From: CAVSQX01 sp963730225
Lineage (GTDB): Bacteria; Planctomycetota; Phycisphaerae; Tepidisphaerales; Tepidisphaeraceae
Assembly: GCA_963730225.1 (NCBI GenBank)
Contig: CAVSQX010000004.1
Coordinates: 496,001 to 560,000 of the forward strand
DNA: 64,000 nucleotides
Reading direction: 5' to 3'
Position numbers and translations under genes: made by a program. Under the pieces are notes generated by a model. It saw only the letters and a list, made by a program, of their open reading frames with translations, was not told the DNA's origin and made no database searches. Positions 23,547 to 31,735 of this stretch are shown here, one piece after another. The first letter of the stretch is position 1. Every line of letters starts with the position of its first letter.

Positions 23547-26043
23547 TGGTTCTGCGTCTGGGGGCGCAATTTTCGCCCCAGAATCCACTACGGTCCTGCT
23601 TGACTCAACGATCAGTGACAACAGCGCGGTGGGCGGATCGGGCGTACCGTTTGATGAGAACACGAGCGTAAGCTATGGAGGCGATGCATTGGGTGGTGGA
23701 GTGTATACCGGCGACGGGACTCTGACCATCACGCAGAGCAGCGTTTCAAGCAATTCGGCCATCGGCGGATCGAATATCGGATTTTCCGGCGTGCAAGGCG
23801 GAGGTCTTTGCGGCGGCCAAACGACAGTCGTCAATTCCAACGTCAATGAGAATTCGGCAATTGCGGGCCAAGACGCGAATCTGGAAAGCAACGGTGGATC
23901 GATAGACGCTGAGGGCGGTGGAATCGTCACATATGTAGAATTGGATTTGGTTCAAAGCAGCGTTTCGGACAACGAAGTCGTCGCCACAAATGGGTGGGCG
24001 TGGAGTCCATCTGGCTCTGCCTCCCGCGCCGGAGGGATTTTTGACTTTGGAAATCTGACTTTGTTGCAATCCACAGTCAGTGGGAACTTCGCGCAAGCGG
24101 GAAGCGGATATAGCGCGAGTCAGGGAGATCCAAACCCTTCCGCCAGTGCGGGCGATGGCGGCGATGGCACGTCTGGTGGCTTGTTCTGCGGCGGTATTAC
24201 CTGCCAGATTACCGACTCTACAATCGCGGAAAACCTCGTTGAGGCGGGCGACGGGGGATCGAATGCTATCGATAATGGCCCCGGGGGAGACGGCGGGACC
24301 GCCGGGGACGGGGCGATTTTTGCGGACTCCGGACTCACCTTGCTCGATAGCACGGTGACGGGGAACGCTGTCGTGGACGGACATGGTGGATCGGCGGGGA
24401 CGGGCTTCACCGCTGGCATGAGCGGCAAAGGCTACGGTGGCGGCATGTCCGCTTTCAGCGATTCGAGCTATGGAACATTGTCCGACAACAGCATCGTGTC
24501 GGAAAACACGGTCGATGGCGCATTCAATGACATTTTGGGCAACGTGGCGTCAACTAGTTCGAACAGCCTGATTGGCGTTGGTGGCGGGTTGGTCAATGGC
24601 ACTAATGGAAACCAGGTTGGGGTGGACGATCCGCAACTTTCTCCCCTCGGTAATTACGGAGGTTCCACCGAAACCATGGTGCCGTTGCCGGGCAGCCCGG
24701 CCATTGATACCGGAAGCAATTCGCTTATTCCATCCGGCCTGACCGTCGATCAACGCGGCTTGCCGCGAATTTCTGGAGCCTCGGTGGATATCGGCGCGAC
24801 CGAGTTTACTATCACATCTCCGTCGATTTCAGGATTTGTGACGTCCAGCGGAATCGGACTTTCCGGCGTCACCGTCTATCTCGATTCCAACAACAACGGC
24901 AAACTCGACCCGGGCGAACCTTCGACCACGACCTACTCATCCGGCGAATACATCTTTGAGGGATTATCTGACGGGGCGTACATCGTGCGCCAATTGGTTC
25001 CAGCCGGGAACCATCAGATTACGCCGAACAATAATTACGGCAATCATGTTACGCTGACGGGATTGGCGGCGCTGACGAACGTGAATTTCTCCGACGCTTT
25101 AATCACCGGTTCGATTTCCGGCGTCGTCGAAACAAGCTCCCGAGTGCTGAACGGAGCGATGGTTTACCTGGACGCCAACAATAACGGCGTGCTCGATCCA
25201 GGCGAGTTGTCTACCATCACCGATTCATCGGGCCAATATTCATTTGCGAACCTGCCGCCGGGCCAATACATCGTGCGCCAGGTGCTTCCCCTGGGATACA
25301 GTCAGACCAAGCCAACCAACAATTTCGGCGATCATGTGACGCTCGCGGGACTGCAAGCCGTACCGAATGAGAATTTTATTGACGAGAACGGTACCGGCTC
25401 GGTTTCTGGAGTGGTCGATTCTGGAGACGAGCCTCTGGCTGGCGTGACAGTTTTTCTCGATGCAAACAACGACGGCCAACTGGACGATGGCGAACTTGAC
25501 ACCGTGACCAACTCGGCTGGACAGTACACGTTCAACAACGTGGTTCCGGGAAAATATATAGTCCGCCAGATTCTGCCAGCCGAGGACGTTCAGGTTACGC
25601 CCGGGGACAACTACGGAGATCACATCACGGTGGGGCCGCTGGCGGTAATCACCAATCAGAACTTCATCGACGCCCCGATCACCGGCTGGATTTCCGGCAC
25701 CGTCACCGTCGGCTCGACGGATCTGGCTGGCATAACCGTTTATCTCGACGCCAACAACAACGGCAAGCTCGATCCCGGCGAAATGTCGACGACGACGAAT
25801 TCGTCGGGACAGTATTCGTTCAGCGGCGTGCCGCTGGGGAGTTATGTCATTCGACAGATTTTGCCGGCGGGATACGTGCAGATTTCGCCGACGAATAATT
25901 TCGGATTGCATTTGACGCTGGTCGCGGCGCAGTCCGTCATCAACGAAGATTTCAGCGATTCGCTCGTCAGCAGCGCGGGAGATGACGCGATAATCGATTT
26001 GCCAGAGATAATGCCGAGCGACCTGACCACACTGCCGACATGA
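23521..26043 (+). CDS. Giant secreted beta-helix protein, C-terminal part with four SdrD-like repeats
   Basis: Second part of the gene beginning at 22656. It continues the beta-helix ('VLLDSTISDNSAVGGSG', 'LTLLQSTVSGNFAQAGSG') and ends that domain with the 'choice-of-anchor Q' pattern: 'GSPAIDTGSNSLIPSGLTVDQRG' then 'VDIGATEF'. Four SdrD/Cna-B-like domains of exactly 96 residues follow, each with 'GVTVYLDANNNGKLDPGE', 'SGQYSFANLPPGQYIVRQ' and 'NFGDHVTL'; the Asp/Asn loop looks like a calcium site. The acidic tail 'DDAIIDLPEIMP' ends the protein without a clear membrane anchor or sorting tail. Likely role: surface or matrix adhesion. The joined protein is about 1120 residues. Confidence 0.78.
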   Translation: MLRDPYSHSGSASGGAIFAPESTTVLLDSTISDNSAVGGSGVPFDENTSVSYGGDALGGGVYTGDGTLTITQSSVSSNSAIGGSNIGFSGVQGGGLCGGQTTVVNSNVNENSAIAGQDANLESNGGSIDAEGGGIVTYVELDLVQSSVSDNEVVATNGWAWSPSGSASRAGGIFDFGNLTLLQSTVSGNFAQAGSGYSASQGDPNPSASAGDGGDGTSGGLFCGGITCQITDSTIAENLVEAGDGGSNAIDNGPGGDGGTAGDGAIFADSGLTLLDSTVTGNAVVDGHGGSAGTGFTAGMSGKGYGGGMSAFSDSSYGTLSDNSIVSENTVDGAFNDILGNVASTSSNSLIGVGGGLVNGTNGNQVGVDDPQLSPLGNYGGSTETMVPLPGSPAIDTGSNSLIPSGLTVDQRGLPRISGASVDIGATEFTITSPSISGFVTSSGIGLSGVTVYLDSNNNGKLDPGEPSTTTYSSGEYIFEGLSDGAYIVRQLVPAGNHQITPNNNYGNHVTLTGLAALTNVNFSDALITGSISGVVETSSRVLNGAMVYLDANNNGVLDPGELSTITDSSGQYSFANLPPGQYIVRQVLPLGYSQTKPTNNFGDHVTLAGLQAVPNENFIDENGTGSVSGVVDSGDEPLAGVTVFLDANNDGQLDDGELDTVTNSAGQYTFNNVVPGKYIVRQILPAEDVQVTPGDNYGDHITVGPLAVITNQNFIDAPITGWISGTVTVGSTDLAGITVYLDANNNGKLDPGEMSTTTNSSGQYSFSGVPLGSYVIRQILPAGYVQISPTNNFGLHLTLVAAQSVINEDFSDSLVSSAGDDAIIDLPEIMPSDLTTLPT
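24823..25974 (+). repeat. Four tandem 288-bp coding repeats
   Basis: Domain starts at 24823, 25111, 25399 and 25687 are spaced exactly 288 bp apart with no indels, while the sequences differ clearly from each other. Each unit encodes one SdrD/Cna-B-like domain of 96 residues. Confidence 0.88.
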
Positions 26044-26110
26044 AACGGGCGGGCGACGAACTCGGGTTCTTAGGCAGGATGAGCGAGAGTTCGCAGAGCG
26101 GGGCTTTCGA

Positions 26111-26323
26111 TTATTCCACTTCCCCATTCGCGTACTGCGGATCGAAGATTTCCTCGACTTTCTTGCCGAAAAGCCGGCTGAATTTGAAGGCCAGATCGAG
26201 GCTGGGGGAATATTTGCCGTTTTCCAGCGCGACGATGGTTTGGCGCGCCACGCCGGCCCGGTCGGCAAGCTCGGCCTGGGTCCAATCATTCTCGGCTCGC
26301 AGAACCTTCAATCGATTTTTCAT
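26111..26323 (-). CDS. XRE-family transcriptional regulator (short, YozG/Cro-like)
   Basis: 70-residue DNA-binding protein consisting of one HTH domain: 'MKNRLKVLRAENDWTQAELADRAGVARQTIVALENGKYSPSLDLAFKFSRLFGKKVEEIF' pattern (shown in part by 'DWTQAELADRAGVARQTI', helices 2-3 at about 14-35). This small type typically sits behind a membrane protein gene and controls the pair. Its ATG overlaps the stop of the membrane protein gene by 4 bases (ATGA at 26320-26323), proving coupling. It probably represses its own promoter at 26741-26769. Confidence 0.9.
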   Translation of the reverse strand: MKNRLKVLRAENDWTQAELADRAGVARQTIVALENGKYSPSLDLAFKFSRLFGKKVEEIFDPQYANGEVE

Positions 26324-26733
26324 TGGTAGCGACGCCGAACGAAGAATCCCGCGACGATCCACGCAAGCATGAAGGCCGTGTACGTCCACCAGGCCGAGAG
26401 GTATGGAAGATGATCGCCCTCGATCAGTCCATAGGTTACGGCAAGCAGCGCCGTCGCGCCGCCGGCCAGGGCCAGGGAATCGACATAAACTCGGCGACAG
26501 AATTCATCGGTTTGGACGACGGCCCGGACGATCGCCGCGAAGAGAAAAAACACCGGGATCATGGGCAGCAGCGCCACAGCTATTTGCGAGCTTTCGCTCG
26601 CATGCCGCATCGGCCCGTGCAAAAGCCAGTGTCTTACAAGAATTACTCCCACGTACGCTGCCAAAGCTACGCCCAACTCGATGTAGTACCGCCGAACGAC
26701 ACGTTTGACGGGGTTGATCGTATTTGTGCCCAT
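26320..26733 (-). CDS. Membrane protein partner of XRE regulator
   Basis: 137-residue integral membrane protein with four hydrophobic segments ('YYIELGVALAAYVGVILV', 'IAVALLPMIPVFFLFAAIV', 'LALAGGATALLAVTYGLI', 'YTAFMLAWIVAGFFV') and a short basic C-terminus ('RRRYQ'). Between segments 2 and 3 lies 'AVVQTDEFCRRVYVDSLA', a motif I associate with small membrane proteins found beside XRE regulators. The function is unknown. The start at 26733 is supported by the promoter directly upstream; the longest frame begins 14 codons earlier and would overlap that promoter. Confidence 0.78.
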   Translation of the reverse strand: MGTNTINPVKRVVRRYYIELGVALAAYVGVILVRHWLLHGPMRHASESSQIAVALLPMIPVFFLFAAIVRAVVQTDEFCRRVYVDSLALAGGATALLAVTYGLIEGDHLPYLSAWWTYTAFMLAWIVAGFFVRRRYQ

Positions 26734-26737
26734 GAAC

Positions 26738-26769
26738 GATAAAGTATCTATCAATGGACAAAAAGTCAA
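26738..26769 (-). promoter_or_regulatory. Promoter and likely operator of the XRE/membrane-protein operon
   Basis: On the minus strand TTGACT (26764-26769), 17 bp, TACTTT (26741-26746), then the ATG after 7 bases, so the transcript would be leaderless. The -10 is covered by the palindrome GATA-AAG-TATC (26738-26748), a plausible operator for the small XRE protein. Confidence 0.5.
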
Positions 26770-26834
26770 GTACAAATTACTTATTGTCGCTTATAGATTT
26801 CTTTTTTGTCGGCCGCCGCGATGGGGAAATGCAT

Positions 26835-27416
26835 TCACACCAGATCGCACGCCTCGGCCGGCATCCAGTGGTTGTCCTGGTTCTTCCATTTCACGTTACA
26901 GCCGATCGGATTGGTCAATTCCATCGCCGGCCGTTTGCCCGCCAGCACCGCATCGACGGCGTCACGGAGTTCGTGCGTCGTCTCTTTTCCCGGATTGCGG
27001 GGATTGTCGTCCATTCGGCCGGTATAGCGAAGCTTGCGGTCGGCGTCGAAGACGTAGAAATGCGGCGTGCGCAGTCCGCCGTAGGCCAGGGCGATCTCCT
27101 GCGTTTCATCGCGGAGGTAGGGAAATTTGAATCCTTTTTCCTTGGCGCGCGTGATCATAAGGGGGAACGAATCGTTCGGATGGTTGTCGGTTTCGTTGGA
27201 GTTGATGGCGACGATGCCGACGCCTTTGGGGGTGTAATCATCGTAGAATTTCTTCATGCGCTCTTCGGAGCCGACGACGTAGGGGCAATGATTGCACCAG
27301 AAGACGACGACCAGCAGCTTGCTGCTTTTGAAGCTGGCCAGTGAGTAGTTTTTGCCGTCGACGCCGGGGAGGTTGAAATCGGGGGCGGATTGTCCGATCG
27401 TGAGTGTGAATGGCAT
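26835..27416 (-). CDS. Thioredoxin-fold (AhpC/TSA-type) redox protein
   Basis: Cytoplasmic thioredoxin-fold protein of the peroxiredoxin-like 'thioredoxin family' found widely in planctomycetes and cyanobacteria. Motifs: 'IGQSAPDFNLPGVDGKNYSL', 'LLVVVFWCNHCPYVVGSEERM' (active-site CxxC as CNHC, about residues 41-44), 'GIVAINSNETDNHPNDSF', 'RDETQEIALAYGGLRTPHFYVFD' with the cis-Pro. The C-terminus ends with 'GCNVKWKN', which holds an extra Cys. Start ATG at 27416 has AAAGGAA upstream; the frame 12 codons longer lacks that. It is divergent from the prolyl oligopeptidase gene. Likely role: thiol-disulfide or peroxide reduction. Confidence 0.87.
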   Translation of the reverse strand: MPFTLTIGQSAPDFNLPGVDGKNYSLASFKSSKLLVVVFWCNHCPYVVGSEERMKKFYDDYTPKGVGIVAINSNETDNHPNDSFPLMITRAKEKGFKFPYLRDETQEIALAYGGLRTPHFYVFDADRKLRYTGRMDDNPRNPGKETTHELRDAVDAVLAGKRPAMELTNPIGCNVKWKNQDNHWMPAEACDLV

Positions 27417-27451
27417 GGATGGATTCCTTTCGAGATTGATTGATTGTGCCA

Positions 27452-27457
27452 ATTATA
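27452..27457 (-). promoter_or_regulatory. -10 element (TATAAT) for the thioredoxin-fold gene
   Basis: A perfect TATAAT on the minus strand about 36 bases before the ATG at 27416. The -35 is poor (TACCAA at 17 bp spacing). Here, unlike at other promoters in this window, there is room for a normal leader with a ribosome-binding site. Confidence 0.4.
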
Positions 27458-27508
27458 TAACAGCGCGGGGATCGTTGGTATTGTGCCGAAATCGAAGGAG
27501 ATCGAACG

Positions 27509-29620
27509 ATGAGCAAACGGCGAATTGGGTGGATTCTTGTGGTTTGCGGGCTCGGGGCGGCGGCTGGGAAATACCCGCCGGCGCCGAGGGGGGATGATGT
27601 GGACCAATTTCACGGCGTGCTCGTGCCCGATCCGTATCGGTGGCTGGAAGATGCGGATTCGCCACAGACCACGGCGTGGGTGGATGCGCAGAATAAATTG
27701 ACGCAGGAGTTCGTCGCGGGACCGGCGCGGGAGGAAGTGAAGAAGCGGCTGGAGGAGCTGTGGAATTTTCCGCGGATGTCACCGCCGGATCACGAAGGGG
27801 ATTATTATTTTTACTGGGGGAATTCGGGATTGCAGAATCAATCGGTGTTGAATCGAATCGAAAAGCCGGGCGGGGAATCGGCGGTGGTGCTGGATCCGAA
27901 TCTGCTCAGCCCCGACGGCACGGTGGCGGTGGAGACGGATGCGGTCACGCGGGATGGACATCTGCTGGCGTATGGATTGAGCCGAAACGGCAGCGATCGG
28001 CAGGAAATTCATGTGCGGCAGGTGAAGGATGCCAGCGATCTGCCGGATGTGATTCAGTGGACGAAGTTCACCAACATCGCGTGGCAGCACGATGATTCGG
28101 GGTTTTATTACAACCGATTTCCCAAGCCCGGCACGGTGCCGGTGGATGAAGAAAATAGTCACTGCACGATTTACTGGCACAAGCTGGGCACGGGGCAGGA
28201 TCAGGATCGGCTGGTGCTGGAGCGGCCGGACAACATCAAATTGTTTCTGGGGCCGGCGATGACGGATGACGGGAAGTATCTGTGCGTGAGCATCAACGAG
28301 GGGACCGATCCGAACAATTATTTTTCCTACCGCCCCACCGGCGGCGACGCCGGTCAGAAAGGCGGGTTCATCGGGCTGATCGACAAGGCCGACGCGTATT
28401 ACAACCTGATCGATAACATCGGGCCGATCTTTTATTTCCAGACCGATCTGGATGCGCCGCGCGGGAAGGTGATTGCGATTGATGTTCGCAAACCGAATCG
28501 TGCGGATTGGAAGACGATCGTGCCGCAGAGCACGGATATTCTGGCCGGCGTGAACATGGTGAATAATGAGCTGGTGCTGAGCTATCTGCACGATGCCCAC
28601 AGCGTGCTGCGGCTGTGCGGAATCGATGGAACCGATGCGGGCGAAATCGCCCTGCCGACGCTGGGAAGCGTGAGCGATGTCACGGGCAAGCGAGAAGATA
28701 CGGAGATGTTTTTCGGATTCTCATCGTATGCGTATCCCGGGTCGATATTTCGCTACGATTTTGCCGGCAAGAAACTGGAGGTGTATCACCAGTCGGAATT
28801 GAAAGCGGATGTTTCGATGTACGAAACCGAACAGGTTTTTGCGACTTCGAAAGATGGAACGAAAGTGCCGATGTTCATCACGCACCAGCGCGGAATGAAA
28901 TTGGATGGAAATAATCCGACGCTGTTGTACGGGTACGGCGGATTCGACATTGATGAGACGCCGGAGTTTCATGTTTCGATGCTGGTGTGGCTCGAGCACG
29001 GCGGGGTGTTCGCCGATGCGGTGATTCGCGGCGGTGGGGAATACGGCGAGGCGTGGCATCGAGCCGGGCAGCTCGAGCAGAAGCAGCATTCGTTCGACGA
29101 TTTCGAAGCGTGCGGGCAGTGGCTGGTGGATCATCATTACACGCAGCCGAAGAAGCTGGCGATTCAGGGCGGCAGCAACGGCGGATTGCTGGTGGCAGCG
29201 TGCATGTTGCAGCGGCCGGATTTGTATGGAGCGGTGGTTTGCCAGGTGCCGGTGACGGACATGCTGCGATATCCGAAGTTCCCGGCGGGCGTGGCGTGGG
29301 AGCCGGAATACGGCGACGCGGCGGCAAGCGTCGCGGCGTTCAAATATCTGTCGGCGTATTCACCGCTGCAAAATGTGAAGCCGGGCGTGGTTTATCCACC
29401 GGTGCTCGTAACCACGGCGGATTCGGATGATCGGGTCGATCCATCTCATGCGAAGAAATTCGTGGCGACGCTTCAGGCCGATAGCCCCGAGAATGGGAAT
29501 CCGATCCTGCTGCGCGTCGATACCAAGGCGGGCCACGGCGGAGGAAAACCGACGGCGAAATTCATCGATGAGATCAGCGACGAGGATGCATTTTTGTTTC
29601 GGGCGCTGGGGATGGAATGA
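27509..29620 (+). CDS. Prolyl oligopeptidase family serine peptidase (S9A)
   Basis: Peptidase cutting short peptides after proline. N-terminal 'FHGVLVPDPYRWLEDADSPQT' is the classic S9A opening. A seven-bladed beta-propeller covers about residues 80-430, and the alpha/beta-hydrolase domain follows. Triad: Ser556 in 'IQGGSNGGLLVAAC', Asp about 640 in 'DSDDRVDPSHAKKF' and His about 675 in 'AGHGGGKPT'. All present, 703 residues, normal. A short hydrophobic start ('IGWILVVCGLGAAAG') suggests export to the periplasm. GGAGAT precedes the ATG. The 3' end runs into a strong hairpin at 29622-29694. Confidence 0.93.
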   Translation: MSKRRIGWILVVCGLGAAAGKYPPAPRGDDVDQFHGVLVPDPYRWLEDADSPQTTAWVDAQNKLTQEFVAGPAREEVKKRLEELWNFPRMSPPDHEGDYYFYWGNSGLQNQSVLNRIEKPGGESAVVLDPNLLSPDGTVAVETDAVTRDGHLLAYGLSRNGSDRQEIHVRQVKDASDLPDVIQWTKFTNIAWQHDDSGFYYNRFPKPGTVPVDEENSHCTIYWHKLGTGQDQDRLVLERPDNIKLFLGPAMTDDGKYLCVSINEGTDPNNYFSYRPTGGDAGQKGGFIGLIDKADAYYNLIDNIGPIFYFQTDLDAPRGKVIAIDVRKPNRADWKTIVPQSTDILAGVNMVNNELVLSYLHDAHSVLRLCGIDGTDAGEIALPTLGSVSDVTGKREDTEMFFGFSSYAYPGSIFRYDFAGKKLEVYHQSELKADVSMYETEQVFATSKDGTKVPMFITHQRGMKLDGNNPTLLYGYGGFDIDETPEFHVSMLVWLEHGGVFADAVIRGGGEYGEAWHRAGQLEQKQHSFDDFEACGQWLVDHHYTQPKKLAIQGGSNGGLLVAACMLQRPDLYGAVVCQVPVTDMLRYPKFPAGVAWEPEYGDAAASVAAFKYLSAYSPLQNVKPGVVYPPVLVTTADSDDRVDPSHAKKFVATLQADSPENGNPILLRVDTKAGHGGGKPTAKFIDEISDEDAFLFRALGME

Positions 29621-29621
29621 T

Positions 29622-29694
29622 CGGAGATTGCCTATTGTCTATTGAAATGCAAGGCTGGGTCTTTCAATAGGCAATAGGAAATAGGCAATCTCCG
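29622..29694. terminator. Long hairpin between convergent genes
   Basis: A 15-bp perfect inverted repeat (29622-29636 with 29680-29694) with a second inner 9-bp pair (29639-29647 with 29662-29670). It fills the whole gap between the converging prolyl oligopeptidase and SPOR-like genes and is built from the iterated word ATTGCCTATTG. There is no T-run, so it may block readthrough both ways or protect mRNA ends. Confidence 0.7.
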
Positions 29695-30546
29695 TTATTG
29701 GTCAGATTCGGCGCGCCAGCAGTAGACGCTGGGATTGAAACGATTGAAAGCGACGTGCCCGGCGAACTGAACGCCGACGGCCTCGATGTTGCTTTTGTAA
29801 TTCTCCAGGTCGGGGTTGTTGAGAATGTGGTCGAAAGGCTGCAGCCCGACGACGCTGAACCAGGTTTTGGGCATCCATTGGGTGAGCCCGCGAACGACGG
29901 TGCAGGGAAGGCCGGCGTTGTTGAGGGCATCGCAGGCTCGCTGCGCGGTGGCCTGGTCGGGATAACTCTGGGCGATGACGTAATTGAGCCCGACGTGCCG
30001 CTGCGGAGGCGTCGGGGAAATTTCCGGCGGGGTTTGCACCGGGGCGGGAGATGAGACTTTTGCGATGGCCGGAGGCGCAGCCACGGCGGCGAGAAGCTGA
30101 TTGTGCACCGCCGTAGACTCGGCGGGCACGCCCGCCGAACCCGATCGCGATCCCGCCAGGTAGGCGATCGCCAACACAAGCACCACAATGAAGACGACGG
30201 CGGCCGCTCCGCCGTAGCTGAGACGCAGACACACTTCCCGCAGTGCGGTATCCACTTTCAACGGGGTTTGGTCGGCACCGCGCATTTCCTGCGCCATCGG
30301 CATGCCGTCGGGCTGAGGCGTGGGAAGCGGTCGCGGATTTTCGATGAACACGGGGGCCGACTCGACGGGCGGCGCCGGTTCGGGCGGCAGTGGCTCGCGC
30401 GGCGTTGGAGGCTGCGGTTTGGGAACCGCTTTTCCGCGGCCCCACCATTTGGGCGTCGGGATGCTGCTTTCCGGGCTGGCCACGGGGGGCCGGGCGGCGG
30501 TGTGAATCACTTCAAAGAGCGCAGTGGAACGCTTGTTTCTGGCCAT
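29695..30546 (-). CDS. Membrane-anchored protein with SPOR-like C-terminal domain
   Basis: 283-residue single-pass membrane protein. A cytoplasmic N-terminus rich in Pro ('KPQPPTPREPLPPEPAPPVES') leads to one transmembrane helix ('AAAVVFIVVLVLAIAYLAG', about residues 112-130), a second Pro-rich linker, then an 80-residue periplasmic domain: 'GLNYVIAQSYPDQATAQRACDALNNAGLPCTVVRG'. The βαβ pattern with 'Y.IAQSY....A...CDALN..G.PCTV' resembles SPOR domains, which bind denuded septal peptidoglycan. A role in cell-wall organisation is inferred. From memory, the same layout is common in Phycisphaerae. Confidence 0.7.
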   Translation of the reverse strand: MARNKRSTALFEVIHTAARPPVASPESSIPTPKWWGRGKAVPKPQPPTPREPLPPEPAPPVESAPVFIENPRPLPTPQPDGMPMAQEMRGADQTPLKVDTALREVCLRLSYGGAAAVVFIVVLVLAIAYLAGSRSGSAGVPAESTAVHNQLLAAVAAPPAIAKVSSPAPVQTPPEISPTPPQRHVGLNYVIAQSYPDQATAQRACDALNNAGLPCTVVRGLTQWMPKTWFSVVGLQPFDHILNNPDLENYKSNIEAVGVQFAGHVAFNRFNPSVYCWRAESDQ

Positions 30547-30690
30547 CCATGACCTGCCTTTTCAAAATCCATTTCCGTCGACTGGAACTTACGTTTGGAA
30601 ATCGCGGGGGTCAAGGGAAGGAATCAGAAAAAAACCGCCGAGGGAACGGATTCGCTAGGTCGTTCGTGCCTCGGCGCCTTGGCGCCCGCT

Positions 30691-31614
30691 TCAATATTTG
30701 AAGACCAATCCCGCTCCTCCCCAAAGCAGCGTATTGGCCAGAACCGGGTTGGAAAATTTGCTGGTGTAAGTCAGGTATCCCTGGAGGGAGAATTGGCCGT
30801 AACGAGCGGGAATTTGCAGAAGTTCGTTGAGCGAATAGGTCGCCTCCACGCCAACATCGTAATGCTGGAACCCGCTGTCCTGGGGAGAGACGGTGACAAA
30901 CTGGTGCGCGAAGTTCGAGACGTACGCCACGTCGCCGTAGGCGGTGAGGGTGAGTCCGATTTCGTCAAAAACCAGATCGTGCCGAAGGCCGGCTTCGAGA
31001 TACCAGCCCTTGTTGCGCTGGTAGTCATAGGCGCCGTAGATGTAGGGCGAAAGAAACGGCCGGCGAGTCAGAAGAAAATAAGAATCGTCGAGCGTGAATC
31101 GCATGTAGACTTCGGCGGTGTCCGGATCGGGATTCAATTTCTCGCGCTCGGGATAGATGTAAGTGTTTTGTCCCAGGGCGACAATCAGGGGCCGCAGGGT
31201 GTATTCCAGGCCGAAGAATGGACGAACTTCCTGAAATCGGCTGACGGGGTCGGAATCGTCGATGTTGGCGAAAAACCCCACAAACGGATGCGGCCATTTG
31301 CCGAGATCGAAGCTGAGTTGGGTTTGTCCCTGAAAATTGGGGGCGTGGATGTTGCCGCCCGAGGCGCGATCGTGACTGACGCCGCGATAAACGTCGTCGG
31401 TGAGGTATCGGAAGAAGACGTCGACGTTGACGCCGCCGTTGTTTTCGCCCTGCTGCGGGCTGGGCGGAGCGGGCGGAGCGTAGATATTCGGCGTCGTTGA
31501 GTCGGCCGACAGGAATTGATCGGACGAAAGCGACTGGGCGCCGGCGCACGCCGTGCCGCCGGCGAGAATCAGCGCGGCTACGATCGCCGAAATGCGATGA
31601 GGACGCCGTTGCAT
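30691..31614 (-). CDS. Outer-membrane beta-barrel (porin-like) protein
   Basis: 307-residue exported protein. The signal peptide is 'RISAIVAALILAGGTACAGAQ' in part (cut near residue 27); a Pro/Thr-rich stretch follows. The mature part consists of amphipathic strands with aromatic girdles ('VNVDVFFRYLTDDVYRGVSH', 'PFLSPYIYGAYDYQRNKGWYL', 'ARYGQFSLQGYLTYTSKFS') and ends in an aromatic residue ('GGAGLVFKY'), which signals BAM assembly. The pattern 'YLTDDVYRGVSHD' recalls the TorF-like putative porin family. The start at 31614 was chosen for the signal peptide. The gene follows the secretin gene across a strong hairpin. Confidence 0.75.
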   Translation of the reverse strand: MQRRPHRISAIVAALILAGGTACAGAQSLSSDQFLSADSTTPNIYAPPAPPSPQQGENNGGVNVDVFFRYLTDDVYRGVSHDRASGGNIHAPNFQGQTQLSFDLGKWPHPFVGFFANIDDSDPVSRFQEVRPFFGLEYTLRPLIVALGQNTYIYPEREKLNPDPDTAEVYMRFTLDDSYFLLTRRPFLSPYIYGAYDYQRNKGWYLEAGLRHDLVFDEIGLTLTAYGDVAYVSNFAHQFVTVSPQDSGFQHYDVGVEATYSLNELLQIPARYGQFSLQGYLTYTSKFSNPVLANTLLWGGAGLVFKY

Positions 31615-31667
31615 GGATGGGCCATGACGATAGCGGGGGATTGGCGCGTTGTCACGAGAGTTGAGAG

Positions 31668-31720
31668 GTGAAGACGTGAAACGTGAGAAGATCAAATCCT
31701 CTCACGTTTCACGTCTTCAC
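31668..31720. terminator. 21-bp perfect inverted repeat between secretin and porin-like genes
   Basis: Arms 31668-31688 and 31700-31720 are perfectly complementary, with an 11-base loop. The arms iterate the word ACGTGAA. The hairpin lies just after the secretin stop codon and may separate its transcript from the porin-like gene. No T-run follows on either strand. Confidence 0.7.
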
Positions 31721-31735
31721 GTTTCGGCGGGAACA

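Noticed and set aside
24823..25974. The 288-bp repeats as a CRISPR-like or satellite array
   Set aside because: They are coding, long and diverged, and translate into regular SdrD-like domains in one frame.
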